A stretch of DNA of 62,476 bases, from contig JAVBOV010000040.1 in the NCBI GenBank assembly GCA_031550205.1, positions 1-62,476 on the forward strand. The letters run 5' to 3'. Below are positions 43,803 through 53,005 of the stretch, piece after piece (position 1 is the first letter of the stretch; every line of letters begins with the position of its first letter). Made by a program: the position numbers and the translations under genes. The stretch is from JAVBOV01 sp031550205 (GTDB lineage: Bacteria > Pseudomonadota > Alphaproteobacteria > RF32 > CAG-239). Below the pieces are notes generated by a model. It searched no databases. It had not been told where the DNA came from and saw only the letters and a program-made list of their open reading frames with translations.

Positions 43803-44504
43803 ATGACTAAATATAGCTTAGGAAACAACGAGATGACCCGCAAATTACGCCTTTGTGCTTGTGCATTATGTTTCTTTCTCAACAGTGCTTGCGCAGGATC
43901 TATTATGGAACCCGGAATAGAGGTTCCTGCCGACCAGCCGTGCGAAGAAACAAACACCCAACCCTCTTCCGTTAAACAGGACAATAAGTTTGTGAACTAC
44001 ACCGACGTGGCCGCCGATTATCGAGAATATGGCGAGAGAGCCCCGCGCGACCAATTGGTTGTTCAGACTGACGCGGGAAGCAATCTTTCCGCGGCCGTAC
44101 CGCCCAGCATTGAAGACGAGGTGGTTGAATATGAAGAGTTTTCTTCCGGCGTCGACGGCAAAACCAAAGATATTACCGTAATTGAAGAAACAACCGGCAG
44201 CGAGGAAAAATCGCAGAGCTATAACGGAGAAGATCCCGTTGAAGACTGGCTGGCCGAAGAAGGACGCACCTTAAAAGACTTGCTGACGGAATGGTCAGAC
44301 CGTTCCGGATGGCGCTTGATTTGGAATTCCAACCGCAATTATACTTTAACCGCCGGCGCCATGTTCAGAGGCCGTTTTGCCGACGTTAGCTCCGCTTTAA
44401 TCAGGGCTTTCGGCAGAGCCAGACCCGCTCCGATCGGAACTTTTTATAAGGGAAACCGCGTCTTAGTTGTTGAGACTTTGGAGGACGAGAATGCATATGA
44501 ATAA
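43803..44504 (+). CDS. pilL: PilL/TcpQ-like pilus lipoprotein
   Basis: 233 residues. ATG 43803 has AGGA upstream; ATG 43833 also has AGGAAA 8 bases upstream and would give a cleaner signal, MTRKLRLCACALCFFLNSAC. 'LNSAC' is a probable lipobox. After a Glu-rich linker the C-terminal 90 residues match the TcpQ domain that ends PilL proteins: 'GRTLKDLLTEWSDRSGWRLIW', 'NYTLTAGAMFRGRFADVSSALIRAF', 'NRVLVVE'. TcpQ/PilL helps place the secretin in the outer membrane. It overlaps the PilN start by 14 bases. Confidence 0.82.
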   Translation: MTKYSLGNNEMTRKLRLCACALCFFLNSACAGSIMEPGIEVPADQPCEETNTQPSSVKQDNKFVNYTDVAADYREYGERAPRDQLVVQTDAGSNLSAAVPPSIEDEVVEYEEFSSGVDGKTKDITVIEETTGSEEKSQSYNGEDPVEDWLAEEGRTLKDLLTEWSDRSGWRLIWNSNRNYTLTAGAMFRGRFADVSSALIRAFGRARPAPIGTFYKGNRVLVVETLEDENAYE

Positions 44505-46110
44505 AATACAAAAATTCGGACTGGGAGCTTTAATTGTTGCTTTTGCCGCATCTTGTTCCATGTCTACCAGCATGGATGCCAACATGGAGCGTGAAGCCTC
44601 GGCTGCCGTTGCGCTGAAGGAGGAGTCAAAAATTCCTTCCAAGCCCACGGAAAACGACGTTATTCATGTTAAGGACGACATATATCTCGGCAACAAGAGT
44701 GATGTTGAATTTGAGGGCGAACAGGTTCCGCAATATTTGGAGAAGCCGGACGGTATTACCTTAATCAGCAATCGCCCGGTTACTTTGTATGAGATCGGCG
44801 ACATGATTAACAAGACCACCAATTTGAAGGTCAGATACGCTCCGCAGCTTGAGGGAGACGTTGTTAAAAGCGGTGCGGAAAACAAACCGACCGACGATAT
44901 GATCGGCAACGACTGGACAACTCCGGATAAAATGCTGCTTTCTTACAAAGGCCCTTTAAGCGGCCTTTTGGATGAGGTTTGCACCCGTTTCGGCATTTGG
45001 TGGAAGTATGAAAAAAGAGAACTTTATTTTTATAAATATGAAACTAAAACCTTCGTAATTTACAGTCTGCCTTCCAAACCAAGTTTAACGGCAACCGTCG
45101 GCGGAAAATCTTCAGGCAAGGAAGGCGGTTCAACCATCAATCTTTCAAATGCGGTTGATATTGAGCTGTGGTCTAATATTGAAAAATCCATCATTTCAAT
45201 GATTGACAAAGATTCAAAACTTACAGTTGACCCGGGCAACGGCACCATTTCTTTGACCGCCACACCAAACGATATTGCGAAGGTCGCCAAATTTGTTAAT
45301 GAACAAAATGTGCGCCTGTCAAGGCAGGTGGCAATTTCCGTTAAGGTGTTGCAGGTTGCGGTTAACGACACCGACTCATATGCTTTAAGTGCCAACGCGT
45401 TGTTTAAAGATTCTTCAGGAACTTCGGTGGGCATTCGTTCCGTTGCGGCTTCAAGCTCAATTGGTTCAGGCATGGTTCAAAATCTGAGTATGGCGATTGC
45501 TCCGGGCAACTGGAATATTGACGCGGCAATTCAGGCTTTGTCCACTCAGTCAACCGTTAATATTGTGACCAGCGGCACGGTAACGACGCTTAATAATAAA
45601 CCGGCGCCGATACAAGTGGTGCGCTCCGAAAATTATATTGCCGAAGTTACCAAAACAAACAGCGGCGGAGACGGAAACTTTTATGATATTTCCATTGAAA
45701 TGGAACAAATTGAGACCGGATTTACCATGAACGTTTTACCGCGTATTTTGGAACACGGCAGGCTTTTGATGATGTTCAATCTGACTTTGTCCGACTTGTT
45801 GGCTTTGGAAAAGGTTTATCTTGACGATCCTACAGTTAACAGCAGTTCAAGCGGTCAATATGTGCAGAACCCGATTATTGAATCGCGCGGGTTTACTCAG
45901 GAGGTTGCTTTAAAATCCGGAGAGTCTTTGATTTTGACCGGTTATGAAAAGAATTCCGGAGATGTTGAGAAAACAGGATTAGGTTCCGTTGACAACTCTT
46001 TGCTCGGAGGTTCAGCCGTGGCCGAGAAAAAGAGAAACATTCTGGTAATCATTCTGACTCCCGTGGTTTTAGCATCGCCATTAGCCCCTGAATCAAGAAT
46101 GAATTATTAA
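44491..46110 (+). CDS. pilN: PilN-type secretin lipoprotein of type IVb pilus
   Basis: About 539 residues, ATG 44491 with GGAGG 6 bases upstream. Lipobox 'FAASC' in the signal. It has N-domains ('LYEIGDMINKTTNLKVRYAP', 'LSGLLDEVCTRFGIWWKYEKR'), a ring-building domain ('ARQVAISVKVLQVAV'-like wording around residue 290) and the secretin beta-domain ending 'LTGYEKNSGDVEKTGLGS...KKRNILVIILTPVVLASPL'. It forms the outer-membrane pore through which the pilus leaves the cell. The length fits PilN of plasmid R64 (about 560). It appears intact. Confidence 0.92.
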   Translation: MHMNKIQKFGLGALIVAFAASCSMSTSMDANMEREASAAVALKEESKIPSKPTENDVIHVKDDIYLGNKSDVEFEGEQVPQYLEKPDGITLISNRPVTLYEIGDMINKTTNLKVRYAPQLEGDVVKSGAENKPTDDMIGNDWTTPDKMLLSYKGPLSGLLDEVCTRFGIWWKYEKRELYFYKYETKTFVIYSLPSKPSLTATVGGKSSGKEGGSTINLSNAVDIELWSNIEKSIISMIDKDSKLTVDPGNGTISLTATPNDIAKVAKFVNEQNVRLSRQVAISVKVLQVAVNDTDSYALSANALFKDSSGTSVGIRSVAASSSIGSGMVQNLSMAIAPGNWNIDAAIQALSTQSTVNIVTSGTVTTLNNKPAPIQVVRSENYIAEVTKTNSGGDGNFYDISIEMEQIETGFTMNVLPRILEHGRLLMMFNLTLSDLLALEKVYLDDPTVNSSSSGQYVQNPIIESRGFTQEVALKSGESLILTGYEKNSGDVEKTGLGSVDNSLLGGSAVAEKKRNILVIILTPVVLASPLAPESRMNY

Positions 46111-46131
46111 ATATAAAAAGGATTAAAAGTT

Positions 46132-47412
46132 TTGCTTGAAGAGGCTAAATTACTAGAAGAAGATTTTGACAAGGTAGCAGCCAACCGCTCTTGGGCTTCC
46201 AGGTTTATCTTGGACGGCGTTGCCTATGCCACATCTTTGTTCTGGCAGCCTCTGCAAAATAAGGAAGACCCTTATTTGGAAGTGGGCGAAGCGGCCGAGG
46301 GAATTTTGGAAGGCGCGGATTTATTCTGCATTAAGCCCGGAAAGTCTGCCCAGTTCGGCATCTGCGTTTCTCAAGAAGGATATAAGGTCGGAGAGAATGT
46401 GGCGGCAGTTGCTTTGGCCACCGCAATGTCCAACAAGTCTTCTTTTGTGGCCGTGTTTAAGGTTGAGGGCGGATGGTGGTATACCTGCATTAGAAACGAC
46501 ATTATTCTTTCCGACGGCGATATGCTCTTTTTGAATGAAGAGGAAGCCAAAAATCAGTTTATGTCGATGCTGGCAGTGCCGGATTGGGGTGCCAAGATTG
46601 CTCCGCCGGAATGGAATATTGAGGAAACCGATTATCCTGATTTGTCGGCACTGTTAGGCAAAGGCGAGATTGCCAAGCTGCAAAAAATTAAAGCAATTAG
46701 AGGAACCAAGCTCCTGATTGTGGTTGCAGTATCGGCAGTGGTCGGTTTGTGGCTTATTTCAAGCATCTTCAGCGCCATTTTTACGGCAAAGCCAAAAGCC
46801 CCGATTGTGGCGCCGGTGGCGCCGAAATCGGTTAAAAAGGTTGAACCGCCCCCTCCGGAGCCCAAACCCTGGGAAGCTTTAAGCGAACCGGATAAAGTTA
46901 TGGTGCAGTGTTATGACAGGATTTTGGCTTTGGTCAACATATTGCCTCCGGGGTGGAAAATTGCTCCGTTATCCTGCTCAGCCGGCGGAGCCACAACCTC
47001 GTGGAAATTGGAAGTGGGCCGCATTACGTGGGGCCTGAAGGCTTTGGATGATTCCGGAGTTAATTTTTCGGCGCGTTCGCTTTCCGATGACGGCAAGACG
47101 ATGATGGCAACCACTCCTTTGGAAAGCATTAAGAAAGTCAATTCTCCGCCTTCCATGCGCCAAAAAGACTTAAGAGATACTTTAAACGACTTGTTTCAGG
47201 CTTTGGGGCAGGATGTTACATTAACAAACCATTCTTATACTTCGCCGCAGAAAAATACGTATCGCTCGGTTAAATTTAAGATTTCTTCCATTCAAAACCC
47301 GATGGTGTGGAATGATTTGTTAACAAAATTTTCAGGACTTGAGATTAGTATGATAAAATATAACGTGGACACTAAAATTTGGGAATATGAGGGGACAATC
47401 TATGCATTATAA
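46132..47412 (+). CDS. pilO: PilO-like pilus assembly protein
   Basis: 426 residues, starting at TTG 46132 with AAGGA 9 bases upstream and no nearby ATG in frame. The N-terminal 195 residues are cytoplasmic ('WYTCIRNDIILSDGDMLFLNEEEAK'), one membrane helix follows (LLIVVAVSAVVGLWLISSIFSAIF), then a Pro-rich linker and a periplasmic domain. This is the layout of PilO of R64-type thin pili, which links the ATPase/platform to the secretin through PilP. Operon position between PilN and PilP fits. Confidence 0.85.
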   Translation: MLEEAKLLEEDFDKVAANRSWASRFILDGVAYATSLFWQPLQNKEDPYLEVGEAAEGILEGADLFCIKPGKSAQFGICVSQEGYKVGENVAAVALATAMSNKSSFVAVFKVEGGWWYTCIRNDIILSDGDMLFLNEEEAKNQFMSMLAVPDWGAKIAPPEWNIEETDYPDLSALLGKGEIAKLQKIKAIRGTKLLIVVAVSAVVGLWLISSIFSAIFTAKPKAPIVAPVAPKSVKKVEPPPPEPKPWEALSEPDKVMVQCYDRILALVNILPPGWKIAPLSCSAGGATTSWKLEVGRITWGLKALDDSGVNFSARSLSDDGKTMMATTPLESIKKVNSPPSMRQKDLRDTLNDLFQALGQDVTLTNHSYTSPQKNTYRSVKFKISSIQNPMVWNDLLTKFSGLEISMIKYNVDTKIWEYEGTIYAL

Positions 47413-48775
47413 TATTCGATCATTTTTGTGCAGCACCTCTTTGGCTTTGATTATCGGCTTGGCATCAGGGCAAAATGCGCTTGCACAAGGTAATGTTTCT
47501 TTGGTTGAAGACGGATTGCCTAATATTGAAATTGAAAAAGAAGCCGGAAACATGGGGCTTGATAACAGCGCAGCGGTTCCGGCCGCCGCCGATGCCGCAG
47601 CAGTGAGCGTTGAGACCCAGGCTGCCTCGGTTGAGCTGGTTGTTCCCGCAGCGAGTGACCCTATTCCGCCGGCTGATGATTTGTTTGCCGGCTCCGATGC
47701 CTCAGGCTTGGCCACAGCTCCGGCTCAGGCACACCCGATGACGGAAAAAATAGAGATTGTAACCGAAACCACCTCGGTTGATCAGCCTTTGCTTACCGAC
47801 GAAAAACTGGGCGACGTTATTTTGAGTCAGACCAGCAACGAGATGTTTGCAAGAATGTCCGAGCTGGAAAGACAGACCGCTCTTTTGACTTTGGAACTGC
47901 GCCGTGAAAAAATTAAGAACGAAATTGACGCGTTAAAAGCACAGCGCAAGAAGGCAGAGCAAGAGGAAATTGCCGCCAGAGAAGAAGAAGAGCGCAAAAA
48001 AATCGAATGGAAAAATAAGCAGGAAAAAGCCTTGCTGGAAGAAAAACAGAAGCTGAAAGAAAAAGAAATTGTGCTGGAAAAGTTAAGACAGCAGAAGATT
48101 TTGCAGGCTTATAAGGAAACCATGCTTTTGGAAAATCAGAAATGGATTGAAAGCAACGAGAAGTTTTATGCCGAGCTGATGGAAAACGACAAGAGCAGAG
48201 AAGCGCTTTTGGAAGATGCCAAGACCAAGCTTGCTCATTTGGGCGGCGTGGCCAACCAAATTAATGACGCGGCCAATGCTGCCAAGCTGAATTATCAAAG
48301 AGAGATTGCCAACATTAATTCTCAGCTGGATATTTTCAAATCAAGACTGGAAGCTGCCGAAGTTGAGAAAAGCACTTCAAAAACCAATCCGTTCTCCGAT
48401 ATTGCATTGAGCAGCGAACCTTTGGAAGAAAAAATAAGCCAGAAATATTCCATTGTTGAAATCAGAGGCCAGGGAGATGAGATTGTGGCCAAGCTGAAAA
48501 ACAAGGAAGGCGTGGCGTTCACGGTTAAAAGGGGCACCAAGCTGCAAAGCGGACACGTTATTGACGAGATTGAACAAACTTATATAAGAGCCGATAAAGG
48601 CGGGTATAAAGACTTTATTTATTTCTCTTCAGGCGGCGTGATTGACCAAGAACCGAATGAAGCCTTTGTTCCGAAGATCAGCGTTTCCGAAGAGAAAAAA
48701 GAGGCCACGACCGAAAGTAACTCCGTCGGCGGCAGCGGAATTCCTAATCTGTGGGACGGAATGTTTGTGAAATAA
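47402..48775 (+). CDS. pilP: PilP-like protein with long coiled coil
   Basis: 457 residues, ATG 47402 with GAGGGG 7 bases upstream (the earlier ATG 47387 lacks a site), overlapping the PilO stop by 11 bases. A signal peptide (LCSTSLALIIGLASGQNALA) is followed by an Ala/Pro/Val-rich region, a long coiled coil about 150-325 rich in Lys/Glu/Gln, and a C-terminal beta-domain 'YSIVEIRGQGDEIVAKLKNK...TVKRGTKLQSGHVIDEI', the PilP signature that docks on the secretin. It is far longer than R64 PilP (about 150), the extra being the coiled coil. Confidence 0.82.
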   Translation: MHYNIRSFLCSTSLALIIGLASGQNALAQGNVSLVEDGLPNIEIEKEAGNMGLDNSAAVPAAADAAAVSVETQAASVELVVPAASDPIPPADDLFAGSDASGLATAPAQAHPMTEKIEIVTETTSVDQPLLTDEKLGDVILSQTSNEMFARMSELERQTALLTLELRREKIKNEIDALKAQRKKAEQEEIAAREEEERKKIEWKNKQEKALLEEKQKLKEKEIVLEKLRQQKILQAYKETMLLENQKWIESNEKFYAELMENDKSREALLEDAKTKLAHLGGVANQINDAANAAKLNYQREIANINSQLDIFKSRLEAAEVEKSTSKTNPFSDIALSSEPLEEKISQKYSIVEIRGQGDEIVAKLKNKEGVAFTVKRGTKLQSGHVIDEIEQTYIRADKGGYKDFIYFSSGGVIDQEPNEAFVPKISVSEEKKEATTESNSVGGSGIPNLWDGMFVK

Positions 48776-48794
48776 GTTCTTAAGTTAAGAAACG

Positions 48795-50504
48795 ATGGCT
48801 AATGAAAATGAAACAGATGTAAAAAAAACCAAAGCAGATGATGTTGAACAACTATCATCTGCTGCCATTGTTGCAGAGCCGGAAGGCAAAAAAGAAGATT
48901 TGCAGAAAAATGAGACAAAGGCCGAAGAAAAGTCCACCACCGGCAATGCGCTTTTAGATAAATATTATCATCACAACAACAAACTTTTGACCCTGCCGGG
49001 TTCGTCGCTGGTGATTAATGACGACACCAGAAGGCTTTTGGCCTTGTTTTCAGACGGGCTGTTTGTGGTTTCCGAAAACCACAAGTTTGACGGCCGCGTG
49101 CTCAGCTTTGAAGTGCTGGCTCGGAAAAGAAAATTTAATATCAACAAGCCCAAATATGTTTCTCAAAATGAGTTGACCGCCATTTATTCTTACGGCGAGC
49201 GCGCTCAGGTTTCCACCGATGATGCAGACCTTGACCAACTGCAAATGCAGAAGGACTTTGTCAACGTTATCGGCAGAGCCGCTGCGCAAAAGGTTTCAGA
49301 TATTCATGTGGTGGTGGCAAACAATACGCAAATTATGTTCAGAGCCAACGGTACCATGCAGGTGGTGATGGAATATAATAAAGACTGGGGCGAATCTTTT
49401 GTGCGTGCGGCTTTTGCCTCTTCGGATATTTCAGATTCAAACTATGCGCAAAACGAGTTTCAGGCGGCGCAAAAACTGGGTTCAACGCCGCTTAGAGGCT
49501 CAAAGGGAAAATTGATGCTGCCGCACAATGTGCTGGCCATTCGTCTGCAGTTTAATCCGGTGGCGTTCGGCTCGCAATATTTGGTAATGCGTCTTTTGTA
49601 CGGCGATGATAACCCCGACGGCAGCGGCGATTTGGCATCGTTAGGTTTCGGGCAATTTGAAGAAGACTTGTTTTACCGCCTGCGGGCTGTGCCGATTGGG
49701 CTGAACATTGTGGCGGGACCCACCGGTTCAGGCAAGTCTACAACTTTGCAAAGAAACATGATTAAGCTTTTGCAGGAAAAAAATTATGAGCTTAATCTGA
49801 TTACGGTGGAAGACCCGCCGGAGTACCCAATTCCCGGCGCCAGACAAATGCCGGTGACAAACGCCAACACCGAAGAGGAAAAGGACGAGCAGTTTACCAA
49901 AGCCTTATCCGCCGCTTTGCGTTCTGACCCGGACGTGATGATGGTGGGCGAAATTCGTTCACTCTCTGCCGCACAGTTAACTTTTAAGGGCGCACTTTCC
50001 GGTCACGGGGTGTGGTCCACTTTGCACGCGAACTCGGCGCCGGCGATCATTACGCGCTTCAGGGACATGGGCGTGGAACCGTTTATGCTGGCAGACCCGG
50101 AGCTGATTAAGGGGCTGGTTTCGCAGCGGTTGTTCAGAAAACTTTGTCCGCACTGCCGGAAATCGGTTAAAGATATGACGGATGCGCCGCAGGTTAAACG
50201 CCTGCGCACCGCGCTTGGAGATTTTGGAGTGGAAAACACTTATGTGCGCGGCCCGGGATGCAAGTTTTGCGACGGGCTTGGCATTAAGGGCAGAATGTGC
50301 GTACCGGAAATTATTCTGCCGGATGCAAAATTTTTGGAAATGCTGATTAAGAACGAGACCAGAAAGGCAATTGACTATTGGACTGGGGATTTAAACGGAA
50401 GAACCTTGAAAGAAGCTGCAATTGAGCGTATGCTCAAGGGATATATTGATTTGGACGAAGTTGAGAGATGGTGCGGACTTCTTGACCAGCGCTCGGTTTA
50501 TTAG
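48795..50504 (+). CDS. pilQ: PilQ-type pilus extension ATPase (GspE family)
   Basis: 569 residues. This hexameric ATPase of the GspE/PulE family drives polymerisation of the pilus. Motifs: 'SDIHVVVANNTQIMFRANG' (N-domain), Walker A 'VAGPTGSGKSTT' at about 308-319, Asp box 'ITVEDPPEYPI', Walker B 'RSDPDVMMVGEIRS', His box 'GHGVWSTLHANS', and the two CxxC pairs 'CPHC' and 'CKFC' of GspE-type zinc modules. ATG 48795; the N-terminal 50 residues are acidic and variable. It lies 19 bases after PilP and 10 before PilR. Confidence 0.95.
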   Translation: MANENETDVKKTKADDVEQLSSAAIVAEPEGKKEDLQKNETKAEEKSTTGNALLDKYYHHNNKLLTLPGSSLVINDDTRRLLALFSDGLFVVSENHKFDGRVLSFEVLARKRKFNINKPKYVSQNELTAIYSYGERAQVSTDDADLDQLQMQKDFVNVIGRAAAQKVSDIHVVVANNTQIMFRANGTMQVVMEYNKDWGESFVRAAFASSDISDSNYAQNEFQAAQKLGSTPLRGSKGKLMLPHNVLAIRLQFNPVAFGSQYLVMRLLYGDDNPDGSGDLASLGFGQFEEDLFYRLRAVPIGLNIVAGPTGSGKSTTLQRNMIKLLQEKNYELNLITVEDPPEYPIPGARQMPVTNANTEEEKDEQFTKALSAALRSDPDVMMVGEIRSLSAAQLTFKGALSGHGVWSTLHANSAPAIITRFRDMGVEPFMLADPELIKGLVSQRLFRKLCPHCRKSVKDMTDAPQVKRLRTALGDFGVENTYVRGPGCKFCDGLGIKGRMCVPEIILPDAKFLEMLIKNETRKAIDYWTGDLNGRTLKEAAIERMLKGYIDLDEVERWCGLLDQRSVY

Positions 50505-50514
50505 GAGAGATTGA

Positions 50515-51639
50515 ATGGCAGAAGAGAAAAAAAGAAAAAGCGGAAGTTCTTTAGACAAGGCCATGAAAAAACTTGGCAACATTGAGGTTACTTATGCCAA
50601 GATACTTTGCAATTTTTCCAACTCCACCCGCTTAAAAATTTATCGCAAAATTGCGTCTTTAATGCGCAACCGCTTTTCTTTGATGAATGCCTTAGACATG
50701 CTGCACGACGGCGTTACCAACGGCGGAAAAAATCCTTCCGAGCCGATTGCCATTGCCATTGCGTCGTGGGCCAAGGCTCTGCAAAACGGTTTGACTTTTT
50801 CCGACGCGCTAAAAGGCTGGGCACCTGACCGCGAACGCCTGATGCTCTCGGTGGGCGACGTTTCAGACCTTGAGGGCGCGCTGATGAACCTGATTAAGGT
50901 GACCGAAGGCTCAACCAAAATGACCAGGCCGATTATCGGGGCAACCGCGTATCCTTCGTTTTTGTTTATGATGTCGGTTTTGATTGTTTACGGCATCGGC
51001 GTTTATATGGTGCCGCCGATGGTGGAGGCTGCGCCGGGCATTAAATGGAAAGGCCAGGCCGAAACATTGGTCGGCGTTTCAAACTGGATTTCTAAAAACT
51101 GGGCGGTGGCGTTTGCCATGCTGCCGGTGGTTGGCACGGTGATTTATTGCACGCTCGGCATTTGGACCGGAAAGGTCAGAGCTTTTTTTGACAAACTGCC
51201 GCCGTGGTCTTTGTATAAAATCTTTGTGGGAATCAGCTGGCTGTTGGCGCTTTCTGCTTTGGTTAAGGGCGGCACGCCGCTTTCAACCGCTTTGCGCGCA
51301 CTGCGCAGAGACGCCACAAAATATCTTAAGGAAAGAATCGACAAAGCTTTGGTGTTCATTAATAACGGCGATAACTTGGGTTTGGCGCTGTTAAAAACCG
51401 GACTGGATTTTCCGGACAGAGAGATTATTCAGGATTTGAAAGTGTATTCAGAGTTGGATAACTTTGAAGAGGCTTTGGATAAGCTGGCCAACGAGTGGCT
51501 TGAAGAATCGGTTTATATGATTGAGCAGAGAGCATCAATGCTCAACATGGTGGCCATTTTGTCGGTGGGCGGCGTGATTGCCTGGGCGGTTTTGGGCGTG
51601 TTTGACATGCAAGACCAGATTACGGCAACGTTCGGATAA
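50515..51639 (+). CDS. pilR: PilR-type pilus platform protein (GspF family)
   Basis: 374 residues of the GspF/T2SF type, the inner-membrane platform for pilin polymerisation. Two T2SF repeats are visible: 'KIASLMRNRFSLMNALDML...LMLSVGDVSDLEGALMNLI', then two membrane helices (SFLFMMSVLIVYGIGVYMVPP, AFAMLPVVGTVIYCTLGIW), and 'LSALVKGGTPLSTALRAL...VYSELDNFEEALDKLANEW', ending with a last helix. ATG 50515 after AGGAGAG. The length fits PilR of R64. Confidence 0.95.
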   Translation: MAEEKKRKSGSSLDKAMKKLGNIEVTYAKILCNFSNSTRLKIYRKIASLMRNRFSLMNALDMLHDGVTNGGKNPSEPIAIAIASWAKALQNGLTFSDALKGWAPDRERLMLSVGDVSDLEGALMNLIKVTEGSTKMTRPIIGATAYPSFLFMMSVLIVYGIGVYMVPPMVEAAPGIKWKGQAETLVGVSNWISKNWAVAFAMLPVVGTVIYCTLGIWTGKVRAFFDKLPPWSLYKIFVGISWLLALSALVKGGTPLSTALRALRRDATKYLKERIDKALVFINNGDNLGLALLKTGLDFPDREIIQDLKVYSELDNFEEALDKLANEWLEESVYMIEQRASMLNMVAILSVGGVIAWAVLGVFDMQDQITATFG

Positions 51640-51645
51640 ACGGTC

Positions 51646-52215
51646 ATGAAAAAAGTTAAAAAAAATTCTAAGCAATTTTCGATTTTAGATTTTAGATTTT
51701 TGATTGCAGCAGTATTGTTTGCTATAATGTTGGTCTTGGCTTGGGTGTTTTCAGGAACGGATAAAAAATTTGTGCAAGCAGGAGAAGAACTGTTTGCTCT
51801 CAGCAATAAGGTGAGAGTATATTACAGCAATCGTCCCGATTATTGGGGATTAAACACACAAAAGGTTTTGTCTGACAAAATACTTGATGATAGTTTGGCG
51901 AAAGATGCTAAGATTATCGGCGTTTTGGGAAACGAGATTATTATCGGCCAAGGAATCGAAGGCAATGTTACAATGCCCAGAGTTAAGAGCTTTGATGTGG
52001 TTTACAAGAACTTGAGCAAAACGCAGTGCAGAGCCTTGGCGGCAATGAAGATGGACGAGAAGCAGGCTTTGGGGCTTTTGAGCGTGACGATTAATAACGG
52101 ACTGGAAGCTAAGGTTTTTGCATGGGGAATTGATACGAATCCGCTGCCGGTGTCTTATTCCAACGCCAAAAAACTTTGCAATGACAACAGTGATATTATT
52201 TGGAAATTTGAATGA
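51646..52215 (+). CDS. Pilin-like protein without prepilin peptidase motif
   Basis: 189 residues with one N-terminal membrane helix (FLIAAVLFAIMLVLAWVF) and a soluble domain ending 'KLCNDNSDIIWKFE'. The same C-terminal pattern (Cys, Asn, then I/V-x-W-x-x at the end) closes the two prepilins downstream, so it belongs to the same fold group, but it lacks the Gly and Glu+5 needed for prepilin cleavage. It may be a minor, uncleaved subunit or assembly partner. The DNA coding its N-terminus is an AT-rich repeat also found at about 42070. Its stop overlaps the next gene's start. Confidence 0.75.
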   Translation: MKKVKKNSKQFSILDFRFLIAAVLFAIMLVLAWVFSGTDKKFVQAGEELFALSNKVRVYYSNRPDYWGLNTQKVLSDKILDDSLAKDAKIIGVLGNEIIIGQGIEGNVTMPRVKSFDVVYKNLSKTQCRALAAMKMDEKQALGLLSVTINNGLEAKVFAWGIDTNPLPVSYSNAKKLCNDNSDIIWKFE

Positions 52216-52856
52216 TGAAAAAAAGAATGATGAGATTGCCGCGCTGCGCTCGCAATGACGAATTTATGGAGAGCGGGCGTTCGATGATTGAGATGCTGGC
52301 AGTGCTGGCAATTGTCGGTGTGCTTTCGGCCGGGGGAATCGTGGGTTATTCCAAAGCAATGGAAAAGTTTAAGGCGTATAAAACCAACGCCACAGTTTCA
52401 ATGATTATGGCTAATGTGAGGACGGCATACTCCAAGCTGAATGATTTCAGCGGGCTGGATACAACAATGGCGGCAAAGTTAAATATTATTTCAAAAGACA
52501 TGATGAACTCCGATAACACAAAAATTGTAAACCCTTTTAAAGGCTTGGGGTTGGTTGGCGCAGTTGATTTAAACGCGGCAGATGGTGGCAAAGAGAAAGG
52601 GGCTTTTGCAATTTCTTTTGACGGAATCGGCAGGAAATATTGCAATGAAGTTATATCTTCGAATTGGGGAGACCTAGAGGAGTTTGTGGGTATATTGATT
52701 GATGATACAGATGCAGGTGCGACAATTCCCTCTGAGGCCATAGCTTCTGGTACTTTGACCAATGGTGAGATAGGCTCTAAATATTTTCCGCTGCCGCCGA
52801 CAAGCGTGCTTGAACTTTGCGGAGAGAAAAATACGGTTACCTGGTTTTATAAATAA
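52212..52856 (+). CDS. pilS: PilS-like type IV prepilin with repeat-derived leader
   Basis: 214 residues. The type IV pilin signature 'ESG/RSMIEMLAVLAIVGVL' is complete: Gly at -1, Glu at +5 and a hydrophobic helix. The mature domain ends with the pilin pattern 'LCGEKNTVTWFYK' (Cys for the disulphide). The leader upstream of ESG, 'MMKKRMMRLPRCARNDEFM', is coded largely by a 33-base dispersed repeat (52229-52261). ATG 52212 overlaps the previous stop; ATG 52266 would leave a 4-residue leader and could be the older start. It is a second pilin beside the one at 53675. Confidence 0.88.
   Translation: MMKKRMMRLPRCARNDEFMESGRSMIEMLAVLAIVGVLSAGGIVGYSKAMEKFKAYKTNATVSMIMANVRTAYSKLNDFSGLDTTMAAKLNIISKDMMNSDNTKIVNPFKGLGLVGAVDLNAADGGKEKGAFAISFDGIGRKYCNEVISSNWGDLEEFVGILIDDTDAGATIPSEAIASGTLTNGEIGSKYFPLPPTSVLELCGEKNTVTWFYK
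52229..52261. repeat. 33-base REP-like unit inside the prepilin leader
   Basis: Identical over 33 bases to the intergenic unit at 9329-9361. Read in frame it encodes MRLPRCARND, part of the prepilin leader that the peptidase would remove. Confidence 0.9.
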
Positions 52857-52950
52857 TTCCCACATAAAGCTTTACCCTTGCGATTATGTTTTTATGTTAT
52901 GCCGTTTTTTTAATGAGGATAGAAATTTCAATTTGGGCACGCCTTGCTTG

Positions 52951-52980
52951 ATGGATTGCGGCTCGGGGGCCGCAATGACA
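52951..52980. repeat. Palindromic repeat, right-arm fragment
   Basis: ATTGCGGCTCGGGGGCCGCA followed by ATGACA, matching the right arm of the elements at 9161-9285 and 53357-53491; preceded by GCCTTGCTTGATGG as in the latter. Confidence 0.75.
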
Positions 52981-53005
52981 ATATTGAGGCATGGGAGATG
53001 GTTTA

